Assembly: GCA_022606425.2 (NCBI GenBank) | Contig: JAHDVF020001037.1 | Location: forward strand, 1 to 64,000 | Length of the DNA stretch: 64,000 nt | Reading direction: 5' to 3' | Source: Lepidostoma basale | Taxonomy: Eukaryota; Arthropoda; Insecta; Trichoptera; Lepidostomatidae | In this document: piece after piece, positions 32,280 to 43,494 of the stretch | How the letters are laid out: every line of letters begins with the position of its first letter | Numbering within the stretch: position 1 is the stretch's first letter | The notes under the pieces: model-generated | The model's input: only the letters and a program-made list of their open reading frames with translations | What the model was told of the DNA's origin: nothing | Database searches by the model: none | Translations under genes and position numbers: made by a program

Positions 32280-32291
32280 ATAAAAAGCAAA

Positions 32292-32944
32292 CAATAATCT
32301 AATGACCTGTAGTTGATTTAAATGTATATAAAAAGATTAACGTTAAAAAATATTTTATATAATAATATTACATGTCTTTTAAAATTTTAAATAGCCGTTA
32401 CCTACACATCTTGAATTTAGTTGTTAACAGCGACATCTGTTGGAATTCATCGACAATAACATAAACAGGTAGGTAGGTACCTACAAATACGTTACATATT
32501 GAATGAAATTCCTCGCTCACCCTCCAATTTTGATGTTTACGGCAAATTATAATGCCGAATTTTTAGGTGGGCAGAATGAATGGACCAAAACGTACGATCG
32601 TACACGCATGTTGATTATGGCGACATCAAAAAAGGATGGATTTCAAAATTAGACTCGGTTGCGTCATATTTTCATCGAACTTCGTCTTTTTAAACCACCT
32701 TTACACCATTCTACAATCATTCATTCGTATTTTTGTAGCCAGTATTCTAAAGGTTGTTTAGAACTCTGGTTAAAAACATTCTTCTATTGCGTAGCACGGT
32801 GTTTCACAACAAGTGGTACGCGTAACCATAGGGGTACGCAAAATTGCATCAAGGGGTGCGCGCGGCAATCTCTTGAGTAAGATAATATAATCAGTAAAAA
32901 ACAATTACGCAAACAACAATTGCCGAAATATATTTTTAATCGAT
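32292..32944. other. Unassigned sequence
   Basis: Includes CAGGTAGGTAGGTACCTACA at 32466-32485, a simple word typical of lepidopteran DNA. No gene recognised. Confidence 0.4.
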
Positions 32945-33495
32945 CCTTCTTCTTCGATGGTCCTATAGCCCATATCGAGCCTTAGCATCCAGTATTCTTC
33001 ACCTCCAATTCCTCCTGTCCTCCGCTTCGACCCTCCAATCTGACACTCGTAACAATTTCGCCCCATCTCTCCCAAATCCATCCTCCCATCGCCGCCTTGG
33101 TCGTCTTTGGTCTTCTACCACCTGGGTGCCACTCCAGGAATATTTTTGGGGTTCGCGATGACGGCCTCCTCTGCACGTGACCGGCCCATCTCAGTCTATT
33201 CAGTCTGACATGTGTGGAAAGACTAGAAGCTTTGTAAATATGGTACAGCTCGTCATTATTCCGCACTCTCCAGCCTTCACCGTCATTCACAGGTCCTAGA
33301 ATCCTGCACAGCACCCTTCTCTCAAAAGTATTCATTTGCTCTGCGGATTTCGCTGTCATTGTCCACGCCTCACACCCATAAATCACCACTGATCGTCTCA
33401 TACACGGTAATTTTGGTTTTCCTGTGTACATTTCTTGATTTGAGCACTGGTAGTAGAGATAAGAATGTTTTGTTGCCAATTGTGATTCTTCTTTC
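32945..33495 (-). mobile_element. RTE-like LINE C-terminal copy
   Basis: A 165-residue minus-strand ORF (32982-33479) holds V-I-Y-G-C-E-A-W-T-M-T, N-T-F-E-R-R-V-L-C-R-I-L-G, L-R-W-A-G-H-V-Q-R and a G-G-R-R-P block, the C-terminal signature of RTE-like ORFs. The 3' end starts at CTTCTTCTTCGATGG. Different subfamily from the GTTA and GAA groups. Confidence 0.82.
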
Positions 33496-33589
33496 GATTT
33501 CCTTGTGATCTTCTAATTATTAATATTTTTAATCGATCAGTGTAATCAATACACTGTAATGTGTAACACGCATAGCCGAAATAAGATAT

Positions 33590-33806
33590 TTATTGTTTTT
33601 TTTTAACAATGATGTAAAACTCCATATTAAATTATTAATACGAATGAAACATATTATGTTTTTCTAGAAGTTTTATTATTTTGTTTTATTATATTATGAA
33701 TGTTTCGCCCTTCTAAGGCACTATCAAATGTGTTTGATAATGCCTTAGAAGGGCGAAACATGTCATAATATAATAAAACTTCTAGAAAAACATAAGTTTT
33801 TTCATT
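33590..33806 (+). mobile_element. Hairpin family B, copy B5
   Basis: Exact direct repeats CGAAATAAGATAT at 33577-33589 and 33807-33819 (11-13 bp duplication). Left constant end with a T-run and AACAATGATGTAAAACTCC; arms fold around 33730. This is the clearest family B member. Confidence 0.85.
33734..33764 (+). ncRNA. Hammerhead-like ribozyme, family B (variant)
   Basis: UUGAUAA in place of CUGAUGA, stem II UGCC / GGGC (with G-U) and a UUAGAA loop, GAAA, self-complementary stem III ACAUGU, GUC. The C3-G8 pair is replaced by U3-A8, as in family F. Confidence 0.52.
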
Positions 33807-33819
33807 CGAAATAAGATAT

Positions 33820-34109
33820 GTTTAATTTCGAATTTTCGGCCATGACAAACTTAAAAACTACACATCATCACAGAAGTCAACTTGAAGATGACTTGAGACT
33901 GAAGCAGACCAAAAAGCAACCAGACTTTTCAGAGTTGTGCAAAGAAAAACGTGCACATTTGTCACATAAAACTGATTTTCACCGTCATTATAACTGTATT
34001 TTGATGTATATAAATGTTAATTTTTTTTTCTTATTATTTAATTTTTCAATCCCGCAAGTAACACTAATTGGGAACCACTAGTGTAGCATATTAAATTATA
34101 ATTTGTAAG
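33820..34109. other. Unassigned sequence
   Basis: The 87-residue ORF at 33818-34081 has a charged first half but no recognisable domain. Confidence 0.4.
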
Positions 34110-34374
34110 TTTCAGAGTGAGGTCAATCTCAGATAAACTGTAAAAGAAGCATCTAAGATGGTAAGGCCACGTCATGAAATCGCCACTCAGCCGACTATGG
34201 AGCCATTATTACTTGGAGGGTAGTGGAAATGGATCAGCGACCCAGAAGACGTGGTAGACCCAAGTTGATGGCTCAAAAAATACCTGGTCCCACCAGACGC
34301 CACCCAAGACAATCATGCAGACGCCGTACAAGTAAAGCCGACCCCAAGTAAATAGGAAGGATGAAGTCTATTAA
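34110..34374 (+). mobile_element. RTE-like LINE C-terminal remnant
   Basis: Frame-broken plus-strand sequence with L-R-W-Y-G-H-V-M-K-S-P and P-K-T-I-M-Q-T-P-Y blocks. It lies directly upstream of a GAA-tail LINE copy. Confidence 0.55.
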
Positions 34375-34806
34375 AGTATATACCGATCAACCTGAAACGA
34401 AAAGTCTATGAAGCCTGTGTTCTGCCAGTTGGTACTTATGGTCTTGAAACTGTAACATTGTCCAAACAAAATGCGGAGAAACCTCGAATGACCCAAAGAG
34501 CCATGTTAGGAATAAGCCTAAGAGACAGAGTCAGAAACGATACGGTGAGAGAAAAAACAAAGCTAAATTGGCAATGGGCAGGTCACGTAGCCAGAAGCTC
34601 AGACGAAAAATGGATAAGAAGACTGCTGACTTGGAGACCGTGGACGGCAAAGAGAAGTGCAGGGCGACCGCAACTACGGTGGAAGGATGATCTAAACAGA
34701 CATGTCGGAATAACCTGGATGCAGTCTGCACAAGACAGAGTGACATGGAATTGAATGGAGGAGGCCTTTGTCCAGGAGTGGACGGGAATAGGCTGAGGAA
34801 GAATTA
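34375..34806 (+). mobile_element. GAA-tail LINE, best C-terminal copy
   Basis: Plus-strand ORF 34458-34754 (98 residues): R-M-T-Q-R-A-M-L-G-I-S-L-R-D, L-N-W-Q-W-A-G-H-V-A, R-P-W-T-A-K-R-S-A-G-R-P-Q, and the S-A-Q-D-R-V-T-W end. It lacks about 45 bp present in other copies (compare 16675). 3' tail GAGGAAGAA. Confidence 0.83.
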
Positions 34807-35544
34807 GACAGTTAGACAGTGTGATTACCACAATGTCTTTGGTCTTGTGAAGAATTAACGTAACAATAAAATGGCGATAGATTAGCTACCTATCACATGT
34901 CACAAAAATCAATATGTTAGCTATACCCTTTACATCGATTTGGCTTGCGCTGTAATAATGTAAAAGAGCAATTCAACCAAATAATAATTTACAAAAGTAT
35001 ACATAATCATATGATGAAAAAATTTCGATAACTACACTATTATCAATTATTATAATACCTACTTATAAACTAAAGTATTCTGTTTTTCTTTTGTTTAAAT
35101 CTTAAGAGAACGAAGCACTTAACAATAACTATTTTGTAGGTACACAACCATTATCTAATTTACAAAACGTCTCTTTATTAGTTGTTTATTTTTCTTTTTA
35201 AAAATTTTAAAGTAAGTATTATAAGTCTAGAAAGAACAAAAGTCGCGACAACATGTCTAAGTTTCTTCTCCTTTGTTGTAAAACAAAGATGGTGCCGCTC
35301 TAACTGTATTTTTCATAAATTATTTACTCAAAGACACCCCTTTTAGTATCTACCTTCTTGCTGAGGGTTGACCTTTACTAAGTAAACAAAATTTTATGAT
35401 TTTTTAAAAATAGTAACTTCGTTATAAGCATGTATAATTTCGTGGGCTAAATTTTATAAATGGGCAACCTAATATTTGTTATTTTTAGTTATTTTCATTG
35501 ATGGATTGCTCGTCGAAGGAACTTTCCAATGCTATAAATATGTA
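34807..35544. other. AT-rich intergenic DNA, no feature seen
   Basis: No gene or repeat edge recognised. Confidence 0.5.
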
Positions 35545-36010
35545 ATTAACTAACAAACTAACTAACCATCACGCCGTCTATCCGAAGGGGTAGAGAGAAA
35601 TAATGGTCTGCCACACTTTTCTTTCCTGACATACCTACTACTCTTGCTTCCTCAATATTCATGCACCGTGTCATGCATGCACGCTGATTTTTCCAACTTC
35701 TCACATGGCCGACATTCAATATATAATTTATTTGATCGTGCCACGTTTTCCTCGATCTTCCTCTAAACATATCTTTTTTTTTACTATCTTTCTTCATTCA
35801 TTTTTTCCATGTGTCCAAACCATCTTAATGATCCTTTCATTCTTTTTTTTAGAACACTTTCATTCGCACCGCATTTATTGACTTCTTATATTTTCATTCG
35901 ACACTTTATCATACACAGATTTTAAACACATTCGTCTAAGAGATCTTATTTCTACTGCTTTTATTATATTTTCATTTTCTTTAGCCAGTTCCATGCTTCG
36001 CCCCCATATA
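35545..36010 (-). mobile_element. GTTA-tail LINE copy
   Basis: Minus strand, from TAAC repeats at 35547 through the C-terminal domain (ORF 35558-35797) to about 36010, with frame breaks. Confidence 0.82.
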
Positions 36011-36369
36011 TGATAAATATGTATCTTAAAATATTATTTCTGAACTGAATTATTTAGCATTTTCGTACGCTAGAACAAAATAATGCTTTGTAGATAGTAT
36101 ATATTGTAGATAGATACATGAAGTTACCAACATATTTGAGTTACACCTATAGTTACTCTGTTATGCATAGGTATAATATACAACTGCACTTATCTAGTTA
36201 TAGTATTAGTGGTATTGCCATGGCAATAGTGTGACCTCAAACACAACTAGGTAGCTATATTATTTATATTTATGTTGTTAATGGAGATTTCTTGGTACAG
36301 TTTCATTATAAATTAACAAAACAAATAACCAGGTTATATCTATAAAATATATAGGTAGAAGATAGATAA

Positions 36370-36790
36370 ATGCAGCGTTCATATTTAGATATTTAGATTT
36401 AAAACACGTCCTTAACCACCCTACGTATTTGAACGTACGTGATACGTTCATTTTGACTGTACCATTTTGCGCTATCCCGTATCACGTACGCGCTTGAGAA
36501 AAAGTAATGTACCTAAAATGTACAAACCGTTAGGGATACGCGCGTGTGCCAACAACACTTGAGTACAAGTTTTCGCAAATATAATTGTTTTACAAGCAGC
36601 AGGCGAAGTGTGCGGTCGAGTCTTTGACATTTTGTAATTTAAAATAATAAAATTAATATATAATTAAATTTAATTAATAAAAACCTGCTTGTTTTTGCAT
36701 GTTTCTCGGAAAATTACCAGAAGGTAGGGCGGTTAATTAACCCTTAATTACATCACGAAAACGGTGTTTTAAAAGTTAGCATATTTTTAT
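36370..36790 (+). mobile_element. L2/CR1-like LINE 3' end, split by a MITE
   Basis: Left part ATGCAGCGTTCATATTTAG to 36415 and right part TTAATTACATCACGAAAACG from 36737 match the 3' UTR seen unbroken at 47158-47250. Confidence 0.72.
36416..36732. mobile_element. piggyBac-like MITE
   Basis: A 317-bp element whose ends are CCACCCTAC and GTAGGGCGG (one mismatch as inverted repeats), flanked by TTAA at 36412-36415 and 36733-36736, the target of piggyBac-type transposases. A subterminal palindrome ACGTACGTGATACG / CGTATCACGTACG lies at 36432-36496. No ORF. Confidence 0.75.
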
Positions 36791-37214
36791 TATATACATC
36801 TCTTTGCAAAGAATCCATTTTTCAAATAAAGAATATAGGCAAACAAAATTATGTGTTAAAACACAAAATAATTAAAAACTGATAATTTTATTTTAGCAAA
36901 AGGAATAAGAATGCCACAACGGAATTACCGATATCTACAAAGATTACATTAAAAATGATTGTCTTCTAAGAACTGTGGACAGCCCACATTGAGTTGGTAT
37001 CATAAAGTTTTTACATTTTGTTGTCTTCCATTTCTTTCCTCAATAAACCTTTTTGTTAAACAAAAAAAGATGCGTTCGTTTTCAAAATAAATTTTGTAAA
37101 ATTGAAAGTTTTATTGTGCTCGGAATATGTACAAAGTAATAAAATTAATAGTCTGGTTTATAGCATAACGGTATTAAAATATATTATAATAATGTAAATA
37201 AATTGTTTGTTGTA
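36791..37214. other. AT-rich intergenic DNA, no feature seen
   Basis: No gene or repeat edge recognised. Confidence 0.5.
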
Positions 37215-37395
37215 TTATATTTTTGTTTCTTGAACAATGACGTGAAACTCCATATTTAAAAAAATGATGAGAACGTCTGCTTTTTTTATTAATATTTGTG
37301 GCGAAACATGGGTGTGACAATGGCATATCTTATCATATTCGTACGAGTAATACAACTTCTTGAAAACATGCGTTTTTTCAACATTAAATGGTAGT
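37215..37395. mobile_element. Hairpin family B, eroded copy B6
   Basis: Left constant end TTGTTTCTTGAACAATGACG at 37223-37242, then GAGAACGTCTGC and GGCGAAACATG; the right arm is decayed. Confidence 0.55.
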
Positions 37396-38109
37396 TTTCA
37401 GTTTTGTTTGTTTGTGTAGTTTTGTTTTCTAAAAGTACTTACTAACTTATCTATACGCTGTTGCTCTGCATGATAGGCAGAGAGAGTACGTATTTATCCC
37501 TGGAAACTTCTTTAGAAACCTCCTAATTTACGAACCGTTTCATGCAGGTATATCGATTGTTATTAACTCTCTATTTGTGACCTTTCGTGATTTCAATAAT
37601 TAAGTGTTTTGTTTATTCTGATATATAATAGAATAATCCACATTTAAATATTTTATAATTGTTTATTTATCATTGGTAACATACAGCGATTCTAATGCAT
37701 GTTTAAAAAATAAAACACCCATAGAAATAATAAAGTATGGCCAATTAATATACATTCTACTATAAATATAATTGAAAATATTAATTAACAGACGACAGTA
37801 TTAATCGAAATAGAAATTAAACTAATAAAAACATAATATTTAAAGGAGTTAAAATAATAATAATACAGGAATAAAATAAAATGCAATTTAACATTATGGT
37901 TTCAATATTATTATATTATTAACATCTTCGCCGAAAGGTTGCTCCGGTATAAATATTGTACATATATTAAACTTCGATTTTGTGAGAACTTTAGGGTGAA
38001 AATGCTTGATGATTTTTTCCTCCAGCCCAATTTTTCGTAGAATTGATTAGTTATAATTTGTCATATTTCTTTATTATTATTTATGATGATTTATATTTTA
38101 AGTGTGCCA
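37396..38109. other. AT-rich intergenic DNA, no feature seen
   Basis: A faint GTTA-tail LINE word may exist near 37470-37560 (TAGGCAGAGAG), too eroded to delimit. Confidence 0.4.
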
Positions 38110-38424
38110 CAAAATCATTTACTCCAAGGGTGCACTAGGAAAAGACTGACCGAACAGTGTAGTCTTTAGTAATAACTTAAGGTCACTATCTTCATACTTA
38201 ATACTAACATGTAGGCTATTCTATGCCAACGGACCCGCAACGCTGAAAGCACTATTGTAGAAACTTGTTTTATTGGCTCTGACTGGAATCGTAATGTTGT
38301 TTGCATTTGTTTCTACTGATCGGAGTGAACGTTGCCTTTTCGTTGGTATGGGTGTCACACAGAGGTCAGATATCGCACGCTTAATAGAACACTGGCTTAA
38401 CTCAAAAAAGCAAGTTTTGCTCAA
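38110..38424 (-). mobile_element. L2/CR1-like LINE C-terminal fragment
   Basis: Minus strand encodes V-R-A-N-K-T-S-F-Y-N-S, F-S-V-A-G-P-L-A, a stop where Trp is expected, N-S-L, then S-D-L-K-L-L-L-K-T-T-L-F. That order is the usual end of CR1/L2-group ORFs. Confidence 0.72.
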
Positions 38425-39399
38425 TCTGACATGAATCGGTGTTTTAACAAAAACAGTCGAAAAACACGTACGAATGGATAGTGTTTACATTTTGAACGAT
38501 TATCGTACTACAAATGGATAGCGTTAACTTTGTGAAAAATAGATGGATAGCGTTAACTTACAAGCCTCTGTCTAATGTTAACTCAATTGTGACCTAATCC
38601 GTAATCGGTCAGTTTACTATTAAGCGTGCGATATATACGCTGGTGCTCTCTGGTGTCGAGCCTTAAACACAGTATTTTACTCGTACCTGGATTTTGAGCC
38701 AGTGAAGTTCCTTCAATAGCGGCGTGATATGACAGTATTTTTGTTGTCCAACAAACAAACTCGCAAACAGACTTGAACGAGTATACACAACTCGCGACCG
38801 TGAAAGCTATCGCATTTGTGCATTTCCACACGCATTAAATGCTGGTTAATTTTGCGTTACAGTGAGGTTTGATTTATAACGTCATTACATTATACAGTTA
38901 CGGTTTTAATGAGAAAACTATAGAAAGCAACAGCAAAGGTATGCCGACAGCTACAAAATAAATGCGTTTCGTAGACTTTTCTAATCGCTTTACGGTCGAC
39001 CCTTTAGCATTGTACTTTAGAAACTTAATTTGGACCTTTGTCTCCAGCGAAGGATTAGAGGGCTGCCCGTCTGAGCCTTTGCTGGTAATTTGTTTATTGC
39101 CTTTAGTTTTTTCTTACAAAGTACTGTTTATTACATTATTAGTGGCAGTGTCTTTCGACTGAGAAAGTGTGCCGAAAACCGCTACAAGACAGGAAACACG
39201 CCCAGGCCAAGTTACACCGAGAGCATGTATAATAAGTACATTCATTTATTAATTTAGTTTTACTATAAATATGAGATATGTCAAAAAACATGGCATGAAA
39301 ACAATGGCCATCACAATATAATGAAAATGTGTAAATCATTAGAAGTATTTTAAAATAATATTATTTTAAAATACTTCCAATGTTTTCTAATTTAGCTAA
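38425..39399. other. Unassigned sequence
   Basis: Contains three copies of TGGATAGYGTTWAC at 38475, 38515 and 38544 and GC-richer DNA to 39200. ORFs 38583-38831 and 38962-39162 have no recognisable content. Confidence 0.4.
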
Positions 39400-39535
39400 G
39401 TAACTACCTAACCATTACGCCGTCTTTTCAGAGGTGTAGGCTGAAAGAATGGACCACCACACTGTTCAGTCCTGACATGCATTTCTCGGTTCCTCTACAT
39501 TCATACATCGTGTCATGCACGCACGTCGATTTCAC
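39400..39535 (-). mobile_element. GTTA-tail LINE, short 3' fragment
   Basis: Terminal block plus about 100 bp on the minus strand. Confidence 0.72.
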
Positions 39536-39879
39536 CGATTAGCTAATTTTATAAATAAATTAACACAATTGTTTTGTATTATATAAAAATATAACGCTTT
39601 TCACACAACCCAATTTTTTTTCTTTCGTATGAACATTTTTTTTATATATTTTTTTTGTCGTACGAATATTCATTTAGTAATATACGAAACACGTCACTTT
39701 GATTAATATTTTATAACTTATAGATTATATGCATATACACGTTTTCTTTAATTTTAAAGGGGACAGAAAGCTTGACTTCTGATTCAGATTTATTCTTTTT
39801 AATCATGAGCTATTTTCTGCTCACATTGGAGATTGCTTAATGAATTCTAACATCATTGATCAAAGAATCTACTGGTTTC

Positions 39880-40245
39880 AGAATATGAATATGGTTTCAG
39901 AAGCCTGATGTTACAGCGGGAACTTGGAGGCAAACAAGAAGAAACCAAGAGATCCGCACGAAGACCCAGCAGCCCTTTATAATGAGTATTGTGAGAGCCG
40001 GTCGCCTAGCATGGATTGAGCACTTATGCCGAGCCGGAGATACCAGAACTATCAAAATCCTGTACGCGTCTTGACGCATGAACAACCGGGTAAGACCTCT
40101 TGGAAATACTAGACGGCGCTTAATGAATAATGTTCTGGATGATCTGGCTAGGTTGAGGGAAACGGACAGCAGGGAGCAAAAGCCGCAGGATTGAAGAGCT
40201 TGGAATAAAATCACCAATGAGACTCTTCAAGGAAGTAAGTAGGTA
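39880..40245 (+). mobile_element. LINE C-terminal remnant
   Basis: Plus strand frames give R-A-G-R-L-A-W-I-E-H-L-C-R and V-R-P-L-G-N-T-R-R-R, then L-D-D-L and W-N-K-I-T-N, a C-terminal layout of RTE-like elements. Clade not determined. Confidence 0.55.
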
Positions 40246-40256
40246 AATAATACCAT

Positions 40257-40650
40257 TTATTAACTAACTAACCAACCATCACGTCATCTCTCCGAAGAGG
40301 TAGGCAGAAAGAATGGACTGTCACACTTTTTTTTCCTTACATATTTCTCTCGCTTCCTCGACATTCATACATCGTGTCATGTACGCGCCTCGATTTCTCT
40401 GACTCCTCACGTGGCCAACATACAATCATTGATTTATTTGACAGTGCCACGTTTTCTCTCTACGTTTTCTCTCGGCTCTATTTCTAGTTCCATTTACATC
40501 GTTAACATATATATTATATAACCATTCTTTCATCATTCATTTTTTCTATGTGTCCAAACCATCTTAATGATCCTTTCATAATTTCGTTCATAACACCATC
40601 ATTCGCACCGCATTCACTTTTTATATTTTCATTCAACACTCTATCATCAC
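40257..40650 (-). mobile_element. GTTA-tail LINE copy
   Basis: Minus strand from TAAC repeats to the region encoding the G-A-N-D-G-V-type block. A 10-bp stutter (CGTTTTCTCT) occurs at 40450-40475. Confidence 0.8.
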
Positions 40651-41184
40651 ACCGTTGATTAAATTCTATGTAATCATTTTAAATCAAAATTTTAAGTCAT
40701 TAATGAATTTTAAGTCATTCTGCCTGCATACTCTTGTGGTAAAACGGCCGTGCAGAGTACGTTTACAAACGATGCGGCGGGTTGCTGAGCTTGGCTGAGA
40801 TCGCTCCGGGTATTTCTGAAAAAGGAATTTTATTGCCGCCATAAGTTTTTGGAATTTGGCTTACGACAGATCGTGCTTTCAAAATTTACAGTCTTTTAAA
40901 AGTAACGTTCCTGGCACCGCACTCTCAAACATGCCGCTATATTCTGGAAAAAGTCTTCAGTATTGTTTTTCGGGTATATTTTTATGATTTTATGAGCTGA
41001 AAGACAAAAACAGACATAACGGATTATGACTTCATTATACTCTGGGTACGGTGTATTGTATATAGATGCATTGTCATCTTAAAGTTCACAATGTATTGGT
41101 TATTATAACTAAATAACGTCATTAGAAACATAAGCTCTATATATAACTTTGCCAATGTTGAATCTGCTATATTTATTGAAACGA
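40651..41184. other. Unassigned sequence
   Basis: GC-richer at 40730-40970; no domain recognised. Confidence 0.4.
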
Positions 41185-41755
41185 AATGTCTGTGTTGGAG
41201 CAAGTTACCGAATTTACGTATCTAGGTAGCACGTTTACAAGAGACGGAAAAATGGAGAAAGACATCGAAAGAAGGGTTGGTGCTGGGAATAAAATAAATG
41301 GCGCAGTCAAGTCATTACTACAAATAGAAATATATCCACAAAAGCAATTATGGTAGTACACAATGGAGTTCTAGTGCCAACCCTCATGTATGGAAATAAA
41401 GCTTGGAGCTTGCAAAAGAAGGATTAAAGCAGGATTAAAGCCGTAGAAATGAGATCACTAAGAAGAATGTGCGTAAAACGTTATATGATAGAATAACGAA
41501 CGATGAAATAAGAAAGAAATATAAGGCATCATGGATAAAATTAAAAAAAGGATACCTGAGATGGTTTGAACATATGGAACGAATATTAGATATTCTATCA
41601 TTCATGCCTGTTGGTGGCGATGAGGTTCGCAACCCATCACACCGCGTCTCTTGCGATGGCGAAAAGAGAAGGATGGAGTGCCCCATCGATTAAAGCGTGG
41701 CAGTCCATTCTTTCTGCCTACCCTTTCGGGGAGACGGCGTGATGGTTAGTTAGTT
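41185..41755 (+). mobile_element. GTTA-tail LINE copy with S1 (twin of 8141-8563)
   Basis: Plus-strand copy from the L-E-Q-V-T-E-F block through S1 (about 41600-41672) to the terminal block and (GTTA)n at 41740-41755. The 83-residue antisense frame over 41435-41686 is identical to the one at 8216-8467. Confidence 0.82.
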
Positions 41756-42162
41756 AGTTAGCTATCATTCATTGTTATTCCGCACAATCTTCTAAGTGAC
41801 CTCATTTCTACGCCATTTATCCTACTTTCATCCTTCTTCTGCCAACTCCAAGCTTCACTTCCATACATAAGGGTTGGAACTAGAACTACATTGTGCACTG
41901 CCATCTTTGCTTCAGTCGATATATTTCTATTTGCGGTAATGACTTTGAGTGCACCATTTATTTTATTTCTAGCTCCAACCCTTCTTCCTATATCTTTCTC
42001 CATTCTTACATCTCTTGTTAACATGCTTCCCAGATAAACAAATTCGGTAACTTGTTCTAATTTCTCACCGTTCGCACTTATGTCCCAATCCGTCATACAT
42101 TGTTCCTTTTCAAATACCATAATTTTAGACTTTGACACGTTCATCACAAGAAGGTTCATTAC
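41756..42162 (-). mobile_element. GTTA-tail LINE fragment, twin of 7685-8140
   Basis: Minus-strand ORF 41758-42159 (133 residues) with M-N-V-S-K-S-K, F-V-Y-L-G-S-M-L and L-V-P-T-L-M-Y-G-S-E-A. It abuts the inverted copy at the same base as at 8140/8141. Confidence 0.82.
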
Positions 42163-43052
42163 ATGAAGATACAGTAGTATCGAAATCGAACAGAATAATT
42201 TAAAGAGGAAAAAGTGATGGAAATAAATTGTAAATGTATATTTTTTAGTTTGAATTTGTTTTAAACATGTAATAATATAATATATATATACATTTCAAAG
42301 AATCATTATGATGTTTAAAAACTGCTTGTTGTGCTGACAATAAAGTATATAAACTTGGTTAAAATGTAGTAGAATCCACATTTAGGCAGTTCAAGTGTTC
42401 CCAACAGCTTTTTAGTCACCCTTTGCAAATTCTATTAGATTAAGCCCCGAGTAAATCGCGAAAGCGTTATTAAAATAGGGTTGTTAAATGCAAGCTTTGG
42501 TGTAACTACAGGTGAGGGATGCAAAGCGGATATTAATTCGGAAATAATTGGCTGCGTCCACACTGAGGGTCTAAGGAGCGCGCAACGCCCTCGCGGTAAA
42601 GCAGGCCCATCCAAAACTGGTAATTCGTCAACACGAATACGTATCTTACGATCTCGTAGTTTTAACGATTCCTGAATTTTTTGTGTGATTACATTACCGC
42701 TTTGACAAATTGTATTTTATCTCGAAGCTACCTTGTGATTTAGCGGTAAGCTCATTAGATGCTAGATGAGAAACTAGGGTTGCTTGGCACCTGTGAGGCT
42801 GCGGTATTTGGAAGTTTAGATGGTTTATAACAAAAGCTCCGCAACCTGCAATCAGTATTTACACTAATTAAAACCCACCTAATTATTTTCTATTCATAAA
42901 ATTTATATGACTTATAAAAGGTTACCTGCCATCAAATGAGTAGCTAGATTATGGTTTGCAAATTACTCCTCTAACCTAAGCAAAGGGTTCGTTTTCACGT
43001 ATTCATAGTTCATTAAAAACCTACAATAGTAGGATTACTTATTAAACATTTT
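42163..43052. other. Unassigned, partly GC-richer sequence
   Basis: 42420-42690 is GC-richer and appears single-copy; the 64-residue ORF 42481-42675 has no recognisable domain. It could be a regulatory element or an exon. Confidence 0.35.
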
Positions 43053-43067
43053 GAATTCAGAAGGGCT

Positions 43068-43472
43068 CTTAGACGAATGTGTGGATACTCTGTGTATGAT
43101 AGGGTGTCGAATGAAAATATAAGAAGTGAATGCGGTGCGAATGATGGTGTTATGAACAAAATAATGAAAGGATCATTAAGATGGTTTGGACATATGGAAA
43201 GAATGAATAAAGAAAGAATGGTAAAAATAATATATATTAACGATGTAAATGGAACTAGAAATAGAGGAAGACCGAGGAAAACGTGACACGATCAAATAAA
43301 TCAAATATTGAATGTCGGCCATGTGAGGAGTCAGAGAAATCGACGCGCGTGCATGACACGATGTATGAATGTTGAGAAAGCGAGAGAAATATGTCAGGAA
43401 AGAAAAGCGTGGCAGTCCATTATTTCTGCCTACCCCTTCGGGGAGATGGCGTGATGGTTAGTTAGTTAGTTA
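43068..43472 (+). mobile_element. GTTA-tail LINE, dated insertion with 15-bp TSD
   Basis: 5'-truncated copy flanked by the exact direct repeat GAATTCAGAAGGGCT (43053-43067 and 43473-43487). This fixes the true 3' end of the family as (GTTA)n and confirms target-primed insertion. Confidence 0.92.
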
Positions 43473-43494
43473 GAATTCAGAAGGGCTACCATTC

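Noticed and set aside
42481..42675. 64-residue ORF in a GC-richer patch
   Set aside because: No recognisable motif and no supporting splice or start signals; left as unassigned.
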